Assembly: GCF_037975245.1 (NCBI RefSeq) | Contig: NC_092568.1 | Span: 40,416,631 to 40,480,630, forward strand | Direction: 5' to 3' | Length of the DNA: 64,000 nt | Origin: Apostichopus japonicus | Lineage: Eukaryota > Echinodermata > Holothuroidea > Aspidochirotida > Stichopodidae | Part shown: positions 1 through 12,032 of the stretch, piece after piece | Layout of the letters: each line of letters begins with the position of its first letter | How positions within the stretch are numbered: the stretch's first letter is position 1 | Translations under genes and position numbers: made by a program | The notes under the pieces: model-generated | Database searches by the model: none | The model's input: only the letters and a program-made list of their open reading frames with translations | What the model was told of the DNA's origin: nothing

Positions 1-1030
1 CTTAGCTAGATTTCTCGTTGACTTAGTGTGGTGTTAGGCTACCATGTGGAAGAAATTATTATTTATTCATTCGTTTATTTCATAGAAGGAAAGGCTGACA
101 AGGAATTTTACGAGATGTTTATGGATTATAGACGGGATAACTAAAAAATAGTAATCGCAAGTGGCTTTTTACTAATCGTTTATTCCAAATGCGATCAAAT
201 TGCGCGAATCGCGCAATGTCGCGGCTAATGCGAACCCTGGGCCTGCATAATAGATAGTAGTAGTAGTAACAACTGTTTAAGAGCTAAATTGGATATTTAT
301 ATGGTTTGATCCAATAGACGTGCACGAGCAAGCATAAGCAGCGGCGGCAGTGCGATGTTAGTAGTAATGCTAATTATAATTAAATAATTTATTTATTAAC
401 AAGTTAATGAAAGAAACAAAAGCAAATACAAATTATTGAGGAAGGTTTTATACCTTATCTTACACCTTCGTATTTGAACATGAAAACATTGTCAGTAGAG
501 AATATAATGCATTTATTACAGCATCCAATATGTAATTTCTTGAAAATCGTGATACACGAGGGTAAACAAATTTTCCCGGGTACCCGGATACCCGACGGGT
601 AACGGCCCTCGGGTACCCGGTTCCCGATTTTTGGACCCGTGTAAACACTAATATATATATGTATATATATTTATATAATACTAATATATATACGTGAGAT
701 ATATATTCACATTTATATACACATATATGCATGGGTCATTTTTTTGGCCCCCTCTTAAAGCCCCAAGGTCCCCCTGTTGCTTCCTGGCTACGTGCCGGCC
801 TTATATACCCCTCCCCAGGTTTGATCCCACTTTCAGAACCCAAATCCCGCCCCTGCCCCTTAACATATTTTGCATAAACTAGGGAGGGGGATGTGTTAAG
901 GCCATATCAACCAGTGTGGGCACTTTGAAATTGTAACAGGGTACTTTTGCATGTGCGAAAAAAATGTGGGGGCATGCCCCCCCCCCCCGCCCCACCGTTC
1001 CGCCACCCTGTGTTTAGGAGTTTATGTTAA
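1..1030. other. Upstream non-coding sequence
   Basis: No supported gene. A short TA-rich low-complexity stretch lies at about 644-725. A segment at about 577-640 is dense in the palindromic string CGGGTACCCGG and its variants, like the sub-terminal repeats of hAT-type elements, but I could not pair it with a second end. A C-tract lies at about 979-993. The stretch ends in a pyrimidine tract and AG at 1056-1057, which could be a 3' splice site for the large reading frame that follows. Confidence 0.5.
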
Positions 1031-4000
1031 ATGTTCCTTAATTTCATTTTTTTACAGGTACTTCAGGAATTGCATGAATCCAAAATACGAATCGACCTTT
1101 CGATACACAGCAAGAGAAAATGTGGTTCACTAGCAATGAAAGGAGGTGCCTCGAAAGACTGCAAGAAGAAAAAGACAAAGAATCCTAAAAGGAATCATAA
1201 AAAGAAGAGGATTCTTAAGAAAGTGGATTACAACGATGTTCGATCGGCAATAAGGAAGGTCATGAAGGAGACAAACAATTCTGACCCCCCGTTCGATAGA
1301 TCGTTTTGGATGAGAGTTGCTGATTTACTCTCTTGGCCTGCATACAAATATACCAATTCAGTACACAGGCTGTTTACTATATGGTCAGAAAACCGAGGTA
1401 ATGTGCAAAGTGTTCTTTCCAGAGAAGATGACAAAGAACACGTGGGCGGTGTCTCATATTATGATGACGAGGCCCACGAAGACGAAGGTCATATCGAAAA
1501 CGATAAAAGTATGCAAAAGATGTCAAAAAGACTCAAAATTGCAAAGCGATTCTCAGACAATTGGGTTTCAGAAGAGTTATTTTGCCTATGTAAAAGAGTT
1601 TACAACAGTTCGATGCAGTATATCGAGTGCCAAAAGTGTAAGCGCTGGTATCATTACAAGTGCGTTGGCATTCCTACAGATGTTGTAAATGACGAGGAAA
1701 TTCACTATGTTTGTGGAATAGATGACTGCAATGATAACGTCAAAGAATTCTGGTGTTATGGAAAGTCAGCCAAAGTCCCACAAAATAACACATTACGTAA
1801 AACGAAATGTTACAACAGAGAAATCAATGATGAACCCACTGATGTAGATAAAGCCTACAACAAAAACACCGAGACAGATAATGATTCATCGGAGTGTTTA
1901 CCGGAACCTGATTTTATATATCACACCGTTGACGATTTTAATAATGTTTCAAACAAGTCTGGTAAAGTGGTTACAATTAATATAGAAGAGCATAATGATG
2001 GATTATTGTTTCCGCCAAATCAGGAGAAGACACACCCCAATGAAGATTCGGTGTTGTATTCGGCAACCAGGATACACCATTTGATCGATTCAGCGGCAGA
2101 AAATGACCAAGACGACAATTGTTCCTCGTGTACCTTAAGTAACAACCACTCTGCTTACTTCAAACACTGTCCGTCTGAACATGGAAACGAGTTCGATATA
2201 AACGACTCAGACAATGCGATGAACTCATCACCCAAGAATAATCACACAAGTTGCCATGACGACAAGCGGCATAGTCCGCATTCATTAGGCAATGAAGACA
2301 ATACATCTTCATCTTACAAACCTAAATGTGAAACTGGTGGCTATACCATGCCCTCATCGCCCGAATATATAGACGATGCTGTATCTAATGCCGATTATGC
2401 ATCTTCTGTGTTTTCAAATATAGAAGACTATGACCACGAGTCAGATGGAATCAATGCAGCTACTTTAAAGTCTCTTTCGTCGGTCGCTGGAGCAAAAACA
2501 GAAAACGACAGTTGTGACTTCGTTCGTTGTCTGCCGAAATGTGTGAATTTCTCGTTCCCAAGAGAAGAATGGCATAGACTGAAAGAAACACAAAACGGGA
2601 GATGTTTTGGTAGAGGGGAATGGCAAAAGTCTGTTCTGGAAATAATTAAAAAATCCAACCCATTTTGTTCATTCAAGTTCAGCAGCCACCGGGTTAGTAT
2701 GGCAACATTTCGTAAAAGACGTCAACCGGCGTTCTCGACGACAGCCACTTGCCAGTTTGATGATTGCAATTGCGCCTTAAAATTTGTGGTATTCAAGGGA
2801 CTGGATGGAAAATTAACCTATTCCGGCAAAGTCCAACACGCCAAAGATGATATCAAAGCTCGATTTATTCGACGGGCTGAAAGAAAAGACTTATACCACA
2901 AATTTTCGATGGGTTCGTTAAAACCGATGAAAATGCAGATAAGTAAGTTATCAAGCTTGCAAGGAGCTATTTACGAATCTGGAAATAGGGACGGTATTGG
3001 AGAGACACACCATGTTTTACAAAAAATCTCCAGCGAATCCCGATCACATGACCGGATGGATTCGGAGGAATTAAAGAGCCTGCTCGGCTTAATGAAGAAA
3101 CAAAAAGAAGAAATAAATAAGGACACATCTATTCGAGGATATATACAGCACATATCTGTCACGCCACTGTATATCATTTGCTTTACTGAGGGTGGACTGA
3201 GAGCATGGCATGATATTTGTAATAATAATGTAGTCTTCTGGGATGCCACTGGTAGCTGTATACAGTCTACCTTGACAAATAAAAGACTCTTATATTACGA
3301 ATTATCAGTGAGGAATATTGTATCTGGACAGACGACCCTACCTGTAACTATTTTAATAAGTGACGACCACTCATTACCTACAATTATAAATTGGTTAATG
3401 GTATTCAGACACCATGAGAAGAAAACATTTGGGCATAACAGAATGAGTGTCCCAAAACAAATTAATAGTGACAGAGCTTGGGTGTTTCTACTAGCTTCGC
3501 TGTTCGTATTTAATGGCGAAAACATCGACCGATTCTACGCTAGGGCGTGGAAAATCGTAACCGGCCAAGCTGATCAAGAAGATCTTAACAAGACCATTCC
3601 TCACGCATGCACCAGTCACCTAATGAATAACGGTAAAAGAATTGTTAAGAAGCACTTTACGAAGTATTATAGACTAGGCATGTATATGATCAGTATTCTT
3701 CTTAATAGTTCGACTTTGCCATATTTTTCATCTGCATTGAAGGACATTATCATTATATTATTATCACCGTTTGTTACAAAGAGTTTGAAATCTGCCATGA
3801 ACGCCCTCGAAATCAGAATGAAAAATCTAGGCAGAGAATCTGAACAATTTGATACGGAACACAATTTAGAAGAACGACTGGAAAATGAAGACACGTCTTT
3901 TCAAAATTCTGAAGAGGAATACATGTCGAGACGAGGGTCACCTTTTACTAGTCATTATAAGTCGATAATTAACGAAGCGGAGAAAATTATTGAATCAGAG

Positions 4001-7000
4001 GAGACCGGAAAATCCAAAGAAGGACGGGAAAGAAATAGACATAGATCGATTAGCTTCTTCAATCAAATTGTTCATACTTTGCTACCATCATCTCCCTTTT
4101 GGTCGGGACTACTGCTCGGAGATCTTACACGACACTGCACTGCAGATACAAATAAACGTCTGAAACATATACAGCCCACAACAGCATCCCGTACAATAGG
4201 AATATCAGAAGAACGTATGGGGGTTTTAAAACATAACCAATTGTCGGGTAAGCGATATAACCGCCTGGATGAATTTTTGACTGTCTACACACAAGATATA
4301 GTTGGACTCGAGAGGAAATTTCGTGACACTCTCATTCTAAACAGACGACGAACAAAGCCCAAAAATCTAATCACTATAAAGGAAGAGTGGGCAAAGAAAA
4401 CCCCCAGAAATATCAAGTCACCATTTCAAAGGCCAAGTGAGCAAGGTTTATTCATGGAGACAACCGTAACTCAAAACTTCGTAGCAACCGACGAGACACC
4501 AAACATACGACAAAAGACAAACACTGTAGATCGTCAAAAATGGGAAGCAACACCTGTTAATCAGGAACCACTAAAAGCCGTTACCAAGAAATGTGTCATT
4601 CCGTCAAAAAATCCTCTGCAATCTATTTCAGGGAGGGTACATACACAAACCAAACCTCCAAACAAACGAAAGTCTACATCAAGGCAATATAAATCTAGAG
4701 GTGTTCCTATACGAGATAAGAGAAACATTTTGAAGGTTAATTTCACTAAAATGGAGAACGCCAACAATAACTGCTGGTTCAATTCAACGATGCAATGCTT
4801 GGCAAGGTGTGTCCCATTTCAAGATTTCGTAACTACATTGCCCACCAACTTTGAAGACATTCTCTCACTTTTGCAGAGAAGGATTATCAATATATCGAAA
4901 CACATCATCAATAAAACACCAAATCTTACATCTCAGAAACTTGCTGGTGTTCTCAACCTCTGTAGCCGGTTTGTTGGTTTAAGCTTTAATACACAGTGTG
5001 ACCCACTAGAATTTATTACAAGAGCAATTGTACCAATGTTCCGAGCATGTGGACATAATCCAATACAGATAACATTAAGAAACAAATTTACATGTCAGAC
5101 CTGCGACACGCCCATTGTCAGCAGTGATTGTTTGTCAAACGTTTATCTTAATATGGATATATGGGATAAAAATATCACATCTATATCATCACGTCTGAAA
5201 CGACACTTTGAAGATGAGGTCATTGAAGGAATGATCTGTCATAGTGATCATTGCAACGGCTCCGAGAGATTATTTACCAATTGTAAGAGTGTTATCTCTT
5301 TACCGAGATTGTTGGTGGTGGTCCTCACACGGTACGACCAATACGGACAGAATGTGAAAATTTCCCATCCAGTTCCAATCGACGAAGAGCTTAATCTGAC
5401 ATCTGAAAGTACCAAATCTGCGCATTATAGATTACAATCGGTAATTCAGCACGCCGGACATTCAACTGTAGCTGGCCATTTTACAGCAGTGTGCAGATGT
5501 GACGATAACTCTTTTATTGTCGTCGACGACACCAGAGGGTATTCATGGAGTAAAGACTTTACAGAAAAAAATGCGTACATTTTGTTTTACTCTAGAGAAA
5601 CCGAGGAGCAGATCATAGCACCAAATAATCCTTCTGATGATTCCAAACCAGATCACAATGAAGAAAGTTTAACTCAAAGTTCTTCATTTCCAGAAACAAA
5701 ACTTGAATCAAGCCCTCGAAGCGAACCAACTCATCAGCATCTAACATTTCACAAACCACCGATTTCTTCAGAGGAATCCAAACGTGAACAAGCTTACAAA
5801 TCAATGAAGTCTGAAATACTTGATAAATTTGGAGAACGTGCGTTATGTACTATAGCTAGAACGAGTAATTGTCATTCCTGTAAAGTTCATGTTGGTTGTA
5901 TTCAAAAGGTTAAATGTGTATTTACCTTCACAAGTGTAAAGAAATGCTCAAATGAAAATAGGTCCTTAATTGATATGACAAATGAAGTTGATCATTTGTG
6001 TAACGAGAATAGGTTGGTAAGTTGCTCTTGCACAAAATCAAATTGTGCAAGTAAAGTTATGTTAACGCCAGAAATAATCCTAGTAGAAAACCAATCAGTC
6101 AGGCAGGAGTGTTTTCCGAAGTTATTGGCCCTTGTGGAGAGTTCACCGGTAACCCATCAGTTTAGCCGAACTAGATTTTATAAGGCTGTATATCTAATAT
6201 ACTTAGGTGATTGCTATGATACTGAAAGGGTTAACATTTCTAAAAGTAAAGAAATAATTACCAACTCACCTTCGGTTATTGTGTTTAAGAAGTATGGAGA
6301 TACACCTCTGACATATGATGTTGATTGTGTACATGTTCAAAGGGTAAAATATTCTCCACTTTTATATTTGGTGTCACAGTGTACTAAGCCTAATTTTACT
6401 TTATCGAATTGTTGGCAATCTAATCTGACTCTTGGAACAGATGACTGGATTATTGAGGGTGTTACAGTTACTGCATATGATAGACAGAGACTCGTGAACG
6501 GTGAATGGTTAACCGATTCAATCATTGAAGCATATATTCGAGGTGTTTTACCGTTAAAATCAAGAAATATTGCATTTTGTTCTAGTCATGTTGGAATCAT
6601 AATGCGACAGCATTTGGACATCACGCAAGAGGCACTGGTCAGAGAGGCATCGTTAACAGGCCTCAAGAAATGTAATTGGTTCATCGGAGTTGACATGGTA
6701 TTTATTCCAAACAACTGTCAGGGAATTCATTGGAATATGTTTATTTTGCATCCTAATAAAAAACAAGTTGACGTTCTAGATTCCCTGAACAGCTTTGAAA
6801 GACATATGGAAAAGAGGGTAAAAGATTTACTTTTGGTAGCGTCACTGCACTTCTTTTCAGCGTTCAGAAAAGAAATGGATTTTAATGATTGGCAAATTTC
6901 ATTCGTATCTTGCCCACAACAATCCGACGGGCAAAATTGCGGAGTGTTTCTCTTATATTTTGCTACATGCGTAGCTAATGGAGAGCCAATACAGGCACTT

Positions 7001-7084
7001 GATGAAGAATCTGTAAATAAATATCGGTGTTTCATTCTGCAGGAACTGTCTGCAAGACGTCTGGGCAAATATAAAGGAATATAA
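1031..7084 (+). CDS. PHD finger + MULE-like DDE transposase + USP (C19) + Ulp1 (C48) fusion protein, likely transposon-encoded
   Basis: This is one unbroken frame of 2,017 codons (numbering from the ATG at 1031). The Met at 1136 (residue 36), followed by a Lys-rich stretch, may be the true start, because the pyrimidine-AG at 1057 would make the first nine codons intronic; the splice would be phase 0. Domains in order: a PHD finger at about 183-234 with Cys185, 187, 200, 203, His208, Cys211, 228, 233; a Ser/Asp-rich linker; a possible Cys-His DNA-binding module near 574-603; a DDE-like core with Asp738 in FWDATG, Asp814 in NSDRAW and a CxxH motif at 860-863, which resembles MULE transposases; a USP domain at about 1240-1522 with Cys1248, His1483 and Asp1499/1500, plus zinc-type Cys pairs 1355/1358 and 1403/1408; a Cys-rich linker at 1606-1680; and a Ulp1 domain at about 1803-2010 with His1900-Trp, Asp1917, Gln1964 and Cys1970. 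The third acidic residue of the DDE set is uncertain (Glu927 is possible). By family knowledge the two proteases would cut ubiquitin-like and SUMO-like conjugates. I could not see terminal inverted repeats. The intact frame suggests recent activity or selection. Confidence 0.85.
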   Translation: MFLNFIFLQVLQELHESKIRIDLSIHSKRKCGSLAMKGGASKDCKKKKTKNPKRNHKKKRILKKVDYNDVRSAIRKVMKETNNSDPPFDRSFWMRVADLLSWPAYKYTNSVHRLFTIWSENRGNVQSVLSREDDKEHVGGVSYYDDEAHEDEGHIENDKSMQKMSKRLKIAKRFSDNWVSEELFCLCKRVYNSSMQYIECQKCKRWYHYKCVGIPTDVVNDEEIHYVCGIDDCNDNVKEFWCYGKSAKVPQNNTLRKTKCYNREINDEPTDVDKAYNKNTETDNDSSECLPEPDFIYHTVDDFNNVSNKSGKVVTINIEEHNDGLLFPPNQEKTHPNEDSVLYSATRIHHLIDSAAENDQDDNCSSCTLSNNHSAYFKHCPSEHGNEFDINDSDNAMNSSPKNNHTSCHDDKRHSPHSLGNEDNTSSSYKPKCETGGYTMPSSPEYIDDAVSNADYASSVFSNIEDYDHESDGINAATLKSLSSVAGAKTENDSCDFVRCLPKCVNFSFPREEWHRLKETQNGRCFGRGEWQKSVLEIIKKSNPFCSFKFSSHRVSMATFRKRRQPAFSTTATCQFDDCNCALKFVVFKGLDGKLTYSGKVQHAKDDIKARFIRRAERKDLYHKFSMGSLKPMKMQISKLSSLQGAIYESGNRDGIGETHHVLQKISSESRSHDRMDSEELKSLLGLMKKQKEEINKDTSIRGYIQHISVTPLYIICFTEGGLRAWHDICNNNVVFWDATGSCIQSTLTNKRLLYYELSVRNIVSGQTTLPVTILISDDHSLPTIINWLMVFRHHEKKTFGHNRMSVPKQINSDRAWVFLLASLFVFNGENIDRFYARAWKIVTGQADQEDLNKTIPHACTSHLMNNGKRIVKKHFTKYYRLGMYMISILLNSSTLPYFSSALKDIIIILLSPFVTKSLKSAMNALEIRMKNLGRESEQFDTEHNLEERLENEDTSFQNSEEEYMSRRGSPFTSHYKSIINEAEKIIESEETGKSKEGRERNRHRSISFFNQIVHTLLPSSPFWSGLLLGDLTRHCTADTNKRLKHIQPTTASRTIGISEERMGVLKHNQLSGKRYNRLDEFLTVYTQDIVGLERKFRDTLILNRRRTKPKNLITIKEEWAKKTPRNIKSPFQRPSEQGLFMETTVTQNFVATDETPNIRQKTNTVDRQKWEATPVNQEPLKAVTKKCVIPSKNPLQSISGRVHTQTKPPNKRKSTSRQYKSRGVPIRDKRNILKVNFTKMENANNNCWFNSTMQCLARCVPFQDFVTTLPTNFEDILSLLQRRIINISKHIINKTPNLTSQKLAGVLNLCSRFVGLSFNTQCDPLEFITRAIVPMFRACGHNPIQITLRNKFTCQTCDTPIVSSDCLSNVYLNMDIWDKNITSISSRLKRHFEDEVIEGMICHSDHCNGSERLFTNCKSVISLPRLLVVVLTRYDQYGQNVKISHPVPIDEELNLTSESTKSAHYRLQSVIQHAGHSTVAGHFTAVCRCDDNSFIVVDDTRGYSWSKDFTEKNAYILFYSRETEEQIIAPNNPSDDSKPDHNEESLTQSSSFPETKLESSPRSEPTHQHLTFHKPPISSEESKREQAYKSMKSEILDKFGERALCTIARTSNCHSCKVHVGCIQKVKCVFTFTSVKKCSNENRSLIDMTNEVDHLCNENRLVSCSCTKSNCASKVMLTPEIILVENQSVRQECFPKLLALVESSPVTHQFSRTRFYKAVYLIYLGDCYDTERVNISKSKEIITNSPSVIVFKKYGDTPLTYDVDCVHVQRVKYSPLLYLVSQCTKPNFTLSNCWQSNLTLGTDDWIIEGVTVTAYDRQRLVNGEWLTDSIIEAYIRGVLPLKSRNIAFCSSHVGIIMRQHLDITQEALVREASLTGLKKCNWFIGVDMVFIPNNCQGIHWNMFILHPNKKQVDVLDSLNSFERHMEKRVKDLLLVASLHFFSAFRKEMDFNDWQISFVSCPQQSDGQNCGVFLLYFATCVANGEPIQALDEESVNKYRCFILQELSARRLGKYKGI

Positions 7085-8470
7085 TTTATTTTTACTATGA
7101 AGACATGGTGATATACGGAAGTAACGAAACAATAATAATTACCACTGGATCACAAGAATTTTATAATCAATATCAACTGAAGTATTGCAGTTTCTATTCT
7201 ATTAGAGTAACAACAAAATCACTTATTTACAACGTGATTACAAACCATGAGGATTGTTAATAATCTACTAATCTATTAATAATCTTTAAAGTGTTATTTT
7301 CTGAAATTTGACAGGTCGTTGACAGTGATTACAAATCAGAGAGGTTACTGTGACTTCATATGCCTAAATAATTTCACGAAATGACATAGGCATGTATTCA
7401 GAAATGTATTTAATCTTCTAACGGTCTCATCGGTAGAAACATATGATGACGGCTTACTTTTTATATATTTAGAAGTTGATTTATCTTTAACGGTATAGCT
7501 CATAGGGGTAAAGGGTTGTAGCAATCATTATTAACCCCACCCAGGAGCGTGTTCATTATTTGTGCAGAGGCGCCTGAAACCGGCGCGTAGGGAGCCAGGG
7601 GCGGGGAACTGAAGTTGTATTGCAATGTTTATACGTTTAGGGTCTAAGGGAAGGAGGTTACTCCTCCGCTTTGAGAATTTATTTATATATCTGACTGCCA
7701 CAAAGGGCAAAATATGGCGCCCAGAATTATGTTAGAAAAAGTTTCGTAGGAAGATATTGTGACCGGGTGGCTGGACTCTTTTTAGAAATTTCACGTTTTG
7801 TGACCATCGTCCGGGGTAGGGTATTAGAGGCAGCAGTGGTGCCATGATTTCCCCGACTGAGGTGGCTAAGGTCCCTGATATATGGGGGGGGGGCTAAGGT
7901 ACCCCACAATTCGGGCTTTTCTGCTCCTCCTCCCCCTTCATATTGTTGGTGATTTAGAAATATTGTAAACGAAAACGTTATACAGCATACCATACTTCTA
8001 TATTTAACCGCCAAACCAGGGTAGTGTTATTGACACATTTTTAAAGCAATCGCTTCATTATCGAAACATTTTGTAATTTATCACAATTTTTCTTACAAAA
8101 GACCAGGTTGATTAATAAGTTCATATGTCTTATTATATCTCGTTTTATTTATTTCTTTGTGATTCTGTCGGAAGAAGCTGTAATGGTTAAATCAATTTAA
8201 AGAACCCTAATAAAAGAAGCAATATAAAACAGAAAATAAGGTTATATTATTTTCAATAGGAGACTTCATAGGAGACTTCCTTTCCCATTGTATATAAATG
8301 AAGATAAAAGAAAGAAACAAATAAAAACTAAAGAGAGGTATATTCATGAAAGTATACTCTACGTTTTTTTACATGGGCGGTCAGGCGCACGTTCATTATT
8401 CTTGATGTTATAATCTTTATATATTTCTTTTTCCCATAGACCTAAAATATAACTATTGTTGGCGTGTAAC
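7085..8470. other. Non-coding sequence downstream of the transposase fusion
   Basis: I see no gene. The first 400 bases are AT-rich and could hold a 3' untranslated region. A GC-rich patch at about 7550-7610 and C/G tracts near 7880-7940 look like fragments of old repeats. No terminal inverted repeat matching the upstream flank of the large reading frame could be recognised by eye. Confidence 0.4.
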
Positions 8471-8479
8471 GCTCACACC

Positions 8480-9790
8480 CTTTTAGATTTCATAGTCTTG
8501 CCGACATGTAGGGAAATTTGTCTCTCCAGATAAACCACCACCCCTTCAACAACTTTATACACACGCACACCCCTTCCCCCGAGGCAAAGAGGCCTCTGAA
8601 AATTACGTATAATTACCTCGCAGGCCACAGCTTCGGGGTTCTGCCTGCCAATTTTATACGTACCGTTACTATTAAAATTTCTTTGCTTAAAAAATTTCAG
8701 AATTTGTGTTTTAATTACACCGCTGACCCCTCTTTCTGGGCCTCTGATGTCCATTAAGACACATTACCCCCGGGATAGCGAAAGAGGGTACAAAAGTTGA
8801 CGGCCGCTACTTGAAAACCGCTCATTGTATGCCGTTGCAACGATTATTTGTTTGCCAAACAGGCTTCTCAAAATCACATTTAAATTAATTACTCTGAGTC
8901 TAATTTCTGGGCCCTCTGGCTCCCGCTACAACATCGTGCCTCCGGGTTAACGGAAGAGGGGTATAGACTAAATAGAGGGTGTCCCCTTCTACTCCAAAAA
9001 CCCTCATAGGATACCTTGACAATGAAGTATTGTTTGCTAAAAGAGCCTCTAAATATCGAATTTAGTCGACCCGCTGGGCCCACTTATCTGGGCCCTCTGA
9101 CGCCTACTAAGATAATTTGCTCTCGGGGTAGCGGAAGAAGTGCAGTGGCTGAGGACCCTTCTACTTCGCATGTTATACCTACCTACCTATGTTATACGTA
9201 CCTTTACTGTTTAGATTTGTTTGCCAAAAAAAGAATATTAAATTCGCATATAATAACCCCACTTGGACCTTGGGCCCTCTTACGCCCGTTGCGACAATTT
9301 TAGCGGAAGAGGGTAGTAAACAGTAATCCTCCTTAAAACTTGAAAGCACCATGTTATCGCGTTACAATGTTTATGGCTTTTTCAAAAAAATTGTCTTTAA
9401 ATAGCATTTATAAACCCCGATATCCCACATGCCGGGTCTGCTGCGCCCGCCACAACAATACGCCACGGGCAGCTGAAAATGTTCATTAGCCTAGAGAGTG
9501 ACCCCTCTCTATTCGAAGACACCATGCGTTCCCATGTTATTGCGTTATAATATTGCTTTGCAAAAAGTATATCGAAATCGCATTTAATTACTCAGCTGGG
9601 CTCACTCTCTGGGATACCAGAAGAGGGGAAGTTCAAAGTGTCCCCTCTATCCGAATCCTCCCCTTTCCCCCATGTTATCACGTTACAATATTTCTATGTT
9701 TGTCAAAAAGGGGTCTCAAAATTGCATTCGATAAACCTGCTGAACTGTGGCCTCTACAATTTCAATTCTGGCACTTATAAACTACCGTAG
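8480..9790. repeat. Diverged tandem repeat, period about 175 bp
   Basis: About six degenerate copies share two landmarks: a CTGGGCCCTCT-like block followed about 40 bases later by AGCGGAAGAGGG, then a block reading like TTTGCCAAA with A-rich sequence. The CTGGGCC-like landmarks fall near 8735, 8908, 9087, 9270, 9432 and 9609, giving spacings of roughly 162-183 bases. Copies are heavily mutated, so the array is old. The short reading frames inside it are by-products of the repeat. Confidence 0.6.
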
Positions 9791-11244
9791 TCTTTTATGA
9801 TTGCATATTGTGCGCTGCTACTGCTTATTGTCCGTAGCTATTGTCCGCTACTATTGGTTGCCACTATTGTCCGCCAGCTTCAACTCGATCTGAGTTACCT
9901 CTCGGCGCATATGTGGTGAGTTAATGTCCTTGTGGATGTTTCACCTTCTCACAGAAGAATATATTTCTTCCATGCATCCTGACAGATAATCGTAATTCTT
10001 GTCTACTCTAACCTAACTTAAGCCTATCCTTACCACTACATAAGTTCCTACAGTATACTTAGCAACTTAGCCTAACTCAGTGTTAGTGTTAGCCGTAGCC
10101 TGTTACAGAATATAAGTTAACATTAGGCTAGCCATACCTTGTCATTGTGAATTAATTCTCAGAAACCGATTCTCATTTTGTATTTTTGTGTCACTATCAG
10201 GAAAGTCACACTGATCAGCGTTCATTTGACAAGACTGAGGGCTGAACCACAGGGCTGCCACATCCATCAAATTACTGGGCCAAATTTATTCAGAGGCCAT
10301 CGTTTCGAGTCGACAATAGTGTTCGTGTTGGATTAGACTTGCCGCGGTTGGACACAGTGTGAGCATATAACGGCACTATTTCTGTTACTGCGCACAGCGA
10401 TGCACAAGGCTTCCTTTGTACGTATAACTGCTGGGTATGGGTGATAACATTACTACGTAACGCGTTCCAGGAAAAAATGGTAGAGGCCGCTATTTCACAA
10501 AACATGTTGGGGTATCGGTAAGAAACGTGTCTACTACCGAGCAATTGAAGTTTCAAACATTTTGTTAGATCACTGTTTTTGTAGGGTTTCTACGTTATTG
10601 TGTTGTATTTATTCACGTATTGTTATGCTCACTTACTATTGTACACTGCGAGTGGGGGCTTAGATTATGTGTGAGAGGGCCAAACCCTTTGTTTATGACA
10701 CAATATAGGTTACACATACCTGTAACGAATTCAAATTAAAGATGCATGGAGAGGGGGTGATGGACAAACTTTGACCAAAGACCGTTGTGGGAGGGGTCTA
10801 ATGGGAAGGGAGACGATCACTCCCTTTTGAAAATTTTGTCTAGGTAAGGGTTCTTAGATGAAACTTAATGCTATGAGTCCCATCACGTTTGCCAGTTTAT
10901 ATACGACTATGCGTGTCATGTGTAAATATGTTTTTATAATTGTTTTTGTTGTTCAGCGCCATTGAGTGTTTTTACAGTAATGTGCGCTTTACCAAGTGTT
11001 ACCACCTTAACCTTAATTTAACCTTATGTTTTGCCGGATGCCCGTTTCCGGTTCCCTCAGTGTCCCTCTTCTCCACCTGCCGGAGTGCCGGTCACACTGA
11101 TCAGTGGCGGAGCTATAGGGTATTGGTCAGGGAGGGCGAGAATGTTCTGTAGGGACGCTTTCGACACTATCTAAGCGGAGCGCCACCATAGGTTGGCGCA
11201 GAGCGTACAGAATTTTTTTGAGTAATGAATGATACTCCCTAGAT
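9791..11244. other. Non-coding sequence with short repeats
   Basis: No gene is supported. A small cluster of TATTGTCCG-like repeats lies at about 9825-9880, and CCTAA/TTAACC-type short repeats lie near 10005-10090 and 11005-11030. The string CAGTGGCGGAGC near 11103 is a common edge of old repeat fragments. Confidence 0.4.
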
Positions 11245-11804
11245 GGGACAAACTATAACGAATGACAGCGAATGACCGAATGACAATTGACTCCACACAG
11301 GGTTAACTATCATTTGCAAATGACAGCGAATGACAACGAAGGACAGTGTTGAGTGGAGATAAAATGATTAACGGAGTGGAGTTACTTGGTTTTCTGCGCA
11401 AAAATGATTTGAGGAAAATCGCATGTTACGTGGTTGCAGGGTTTTGCTGTAATTTACGGATAGAAACCACAGGGAAAGTTTTTGTGTGAGAATGCGCTTG
11501 AGTGCTGTGCTTTTTACCTCTGTAGATTTATATAGAAAGATAACTGAAGCCGTTTCAAGATTATTGTATTGTTAGTTTCTAACAATTAATATCGGAAAAA
11601 TGACGATAAATTTACTTTTTAAACTTAGACTTACAATTTGGCTTAATATAAGGTACGTTTTTATCTTGTCTGTACTTTACTAGATCTAGATACCCACGAA
11701 GTCTGAACTGTCATTCGTTTTAGTCAACGCAATTTTTTAGTGTGTACAACATATTGTCATTCTTTATGTGTTACGCAATTGTCATTCGTTTTAGTAACAC
11801 CCCC
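11245..11804 (+). mobile_element. Module A: MITE-like element with AACGAATGACA ends (left copy)
   Basis: The left end reads GGGACAAACTATAACGAATG, and the right end reversed reads GGGTGTTACTAAAACGAATG. These are imperfect terminal inverted repeats that share ACTA-AACGAATGACA. The interior carries many CGAATGACA words near both ends, as in sub-terminal repeats bound by a transposase. It has no coding capacity. Reversed copies lie at 19321-20264. Target-site duplications were not identifiable. Confidence 0.65.
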
Positions 11805-12032
11805 CGAGATCGCCGGAAATGACCTTTCCAGGCCTTGCTAATTTGCAGATAAACGAAGAATAAATAGTAGTCTGGGAGCCTGTCCCATATGATTTCACCG
11901 CATTTAGCCCAGAAGGTTTGACCCCTAAAAGTTACTAAGACCATCTAGGCCATTCACAAAAAAAAATGTCAGCTCAACCCCAGTGGTCGGGTTCGGACCC
12001 CAGACCCCCTGAAAAAGACCCCCCCCCCGGAC

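Noticed and set aside
577..640. End of a hAT-like transposon around CGGGTACCCGG palindromes
   Set aside because: No second end or target duplication could be matched in the flanking sequence.
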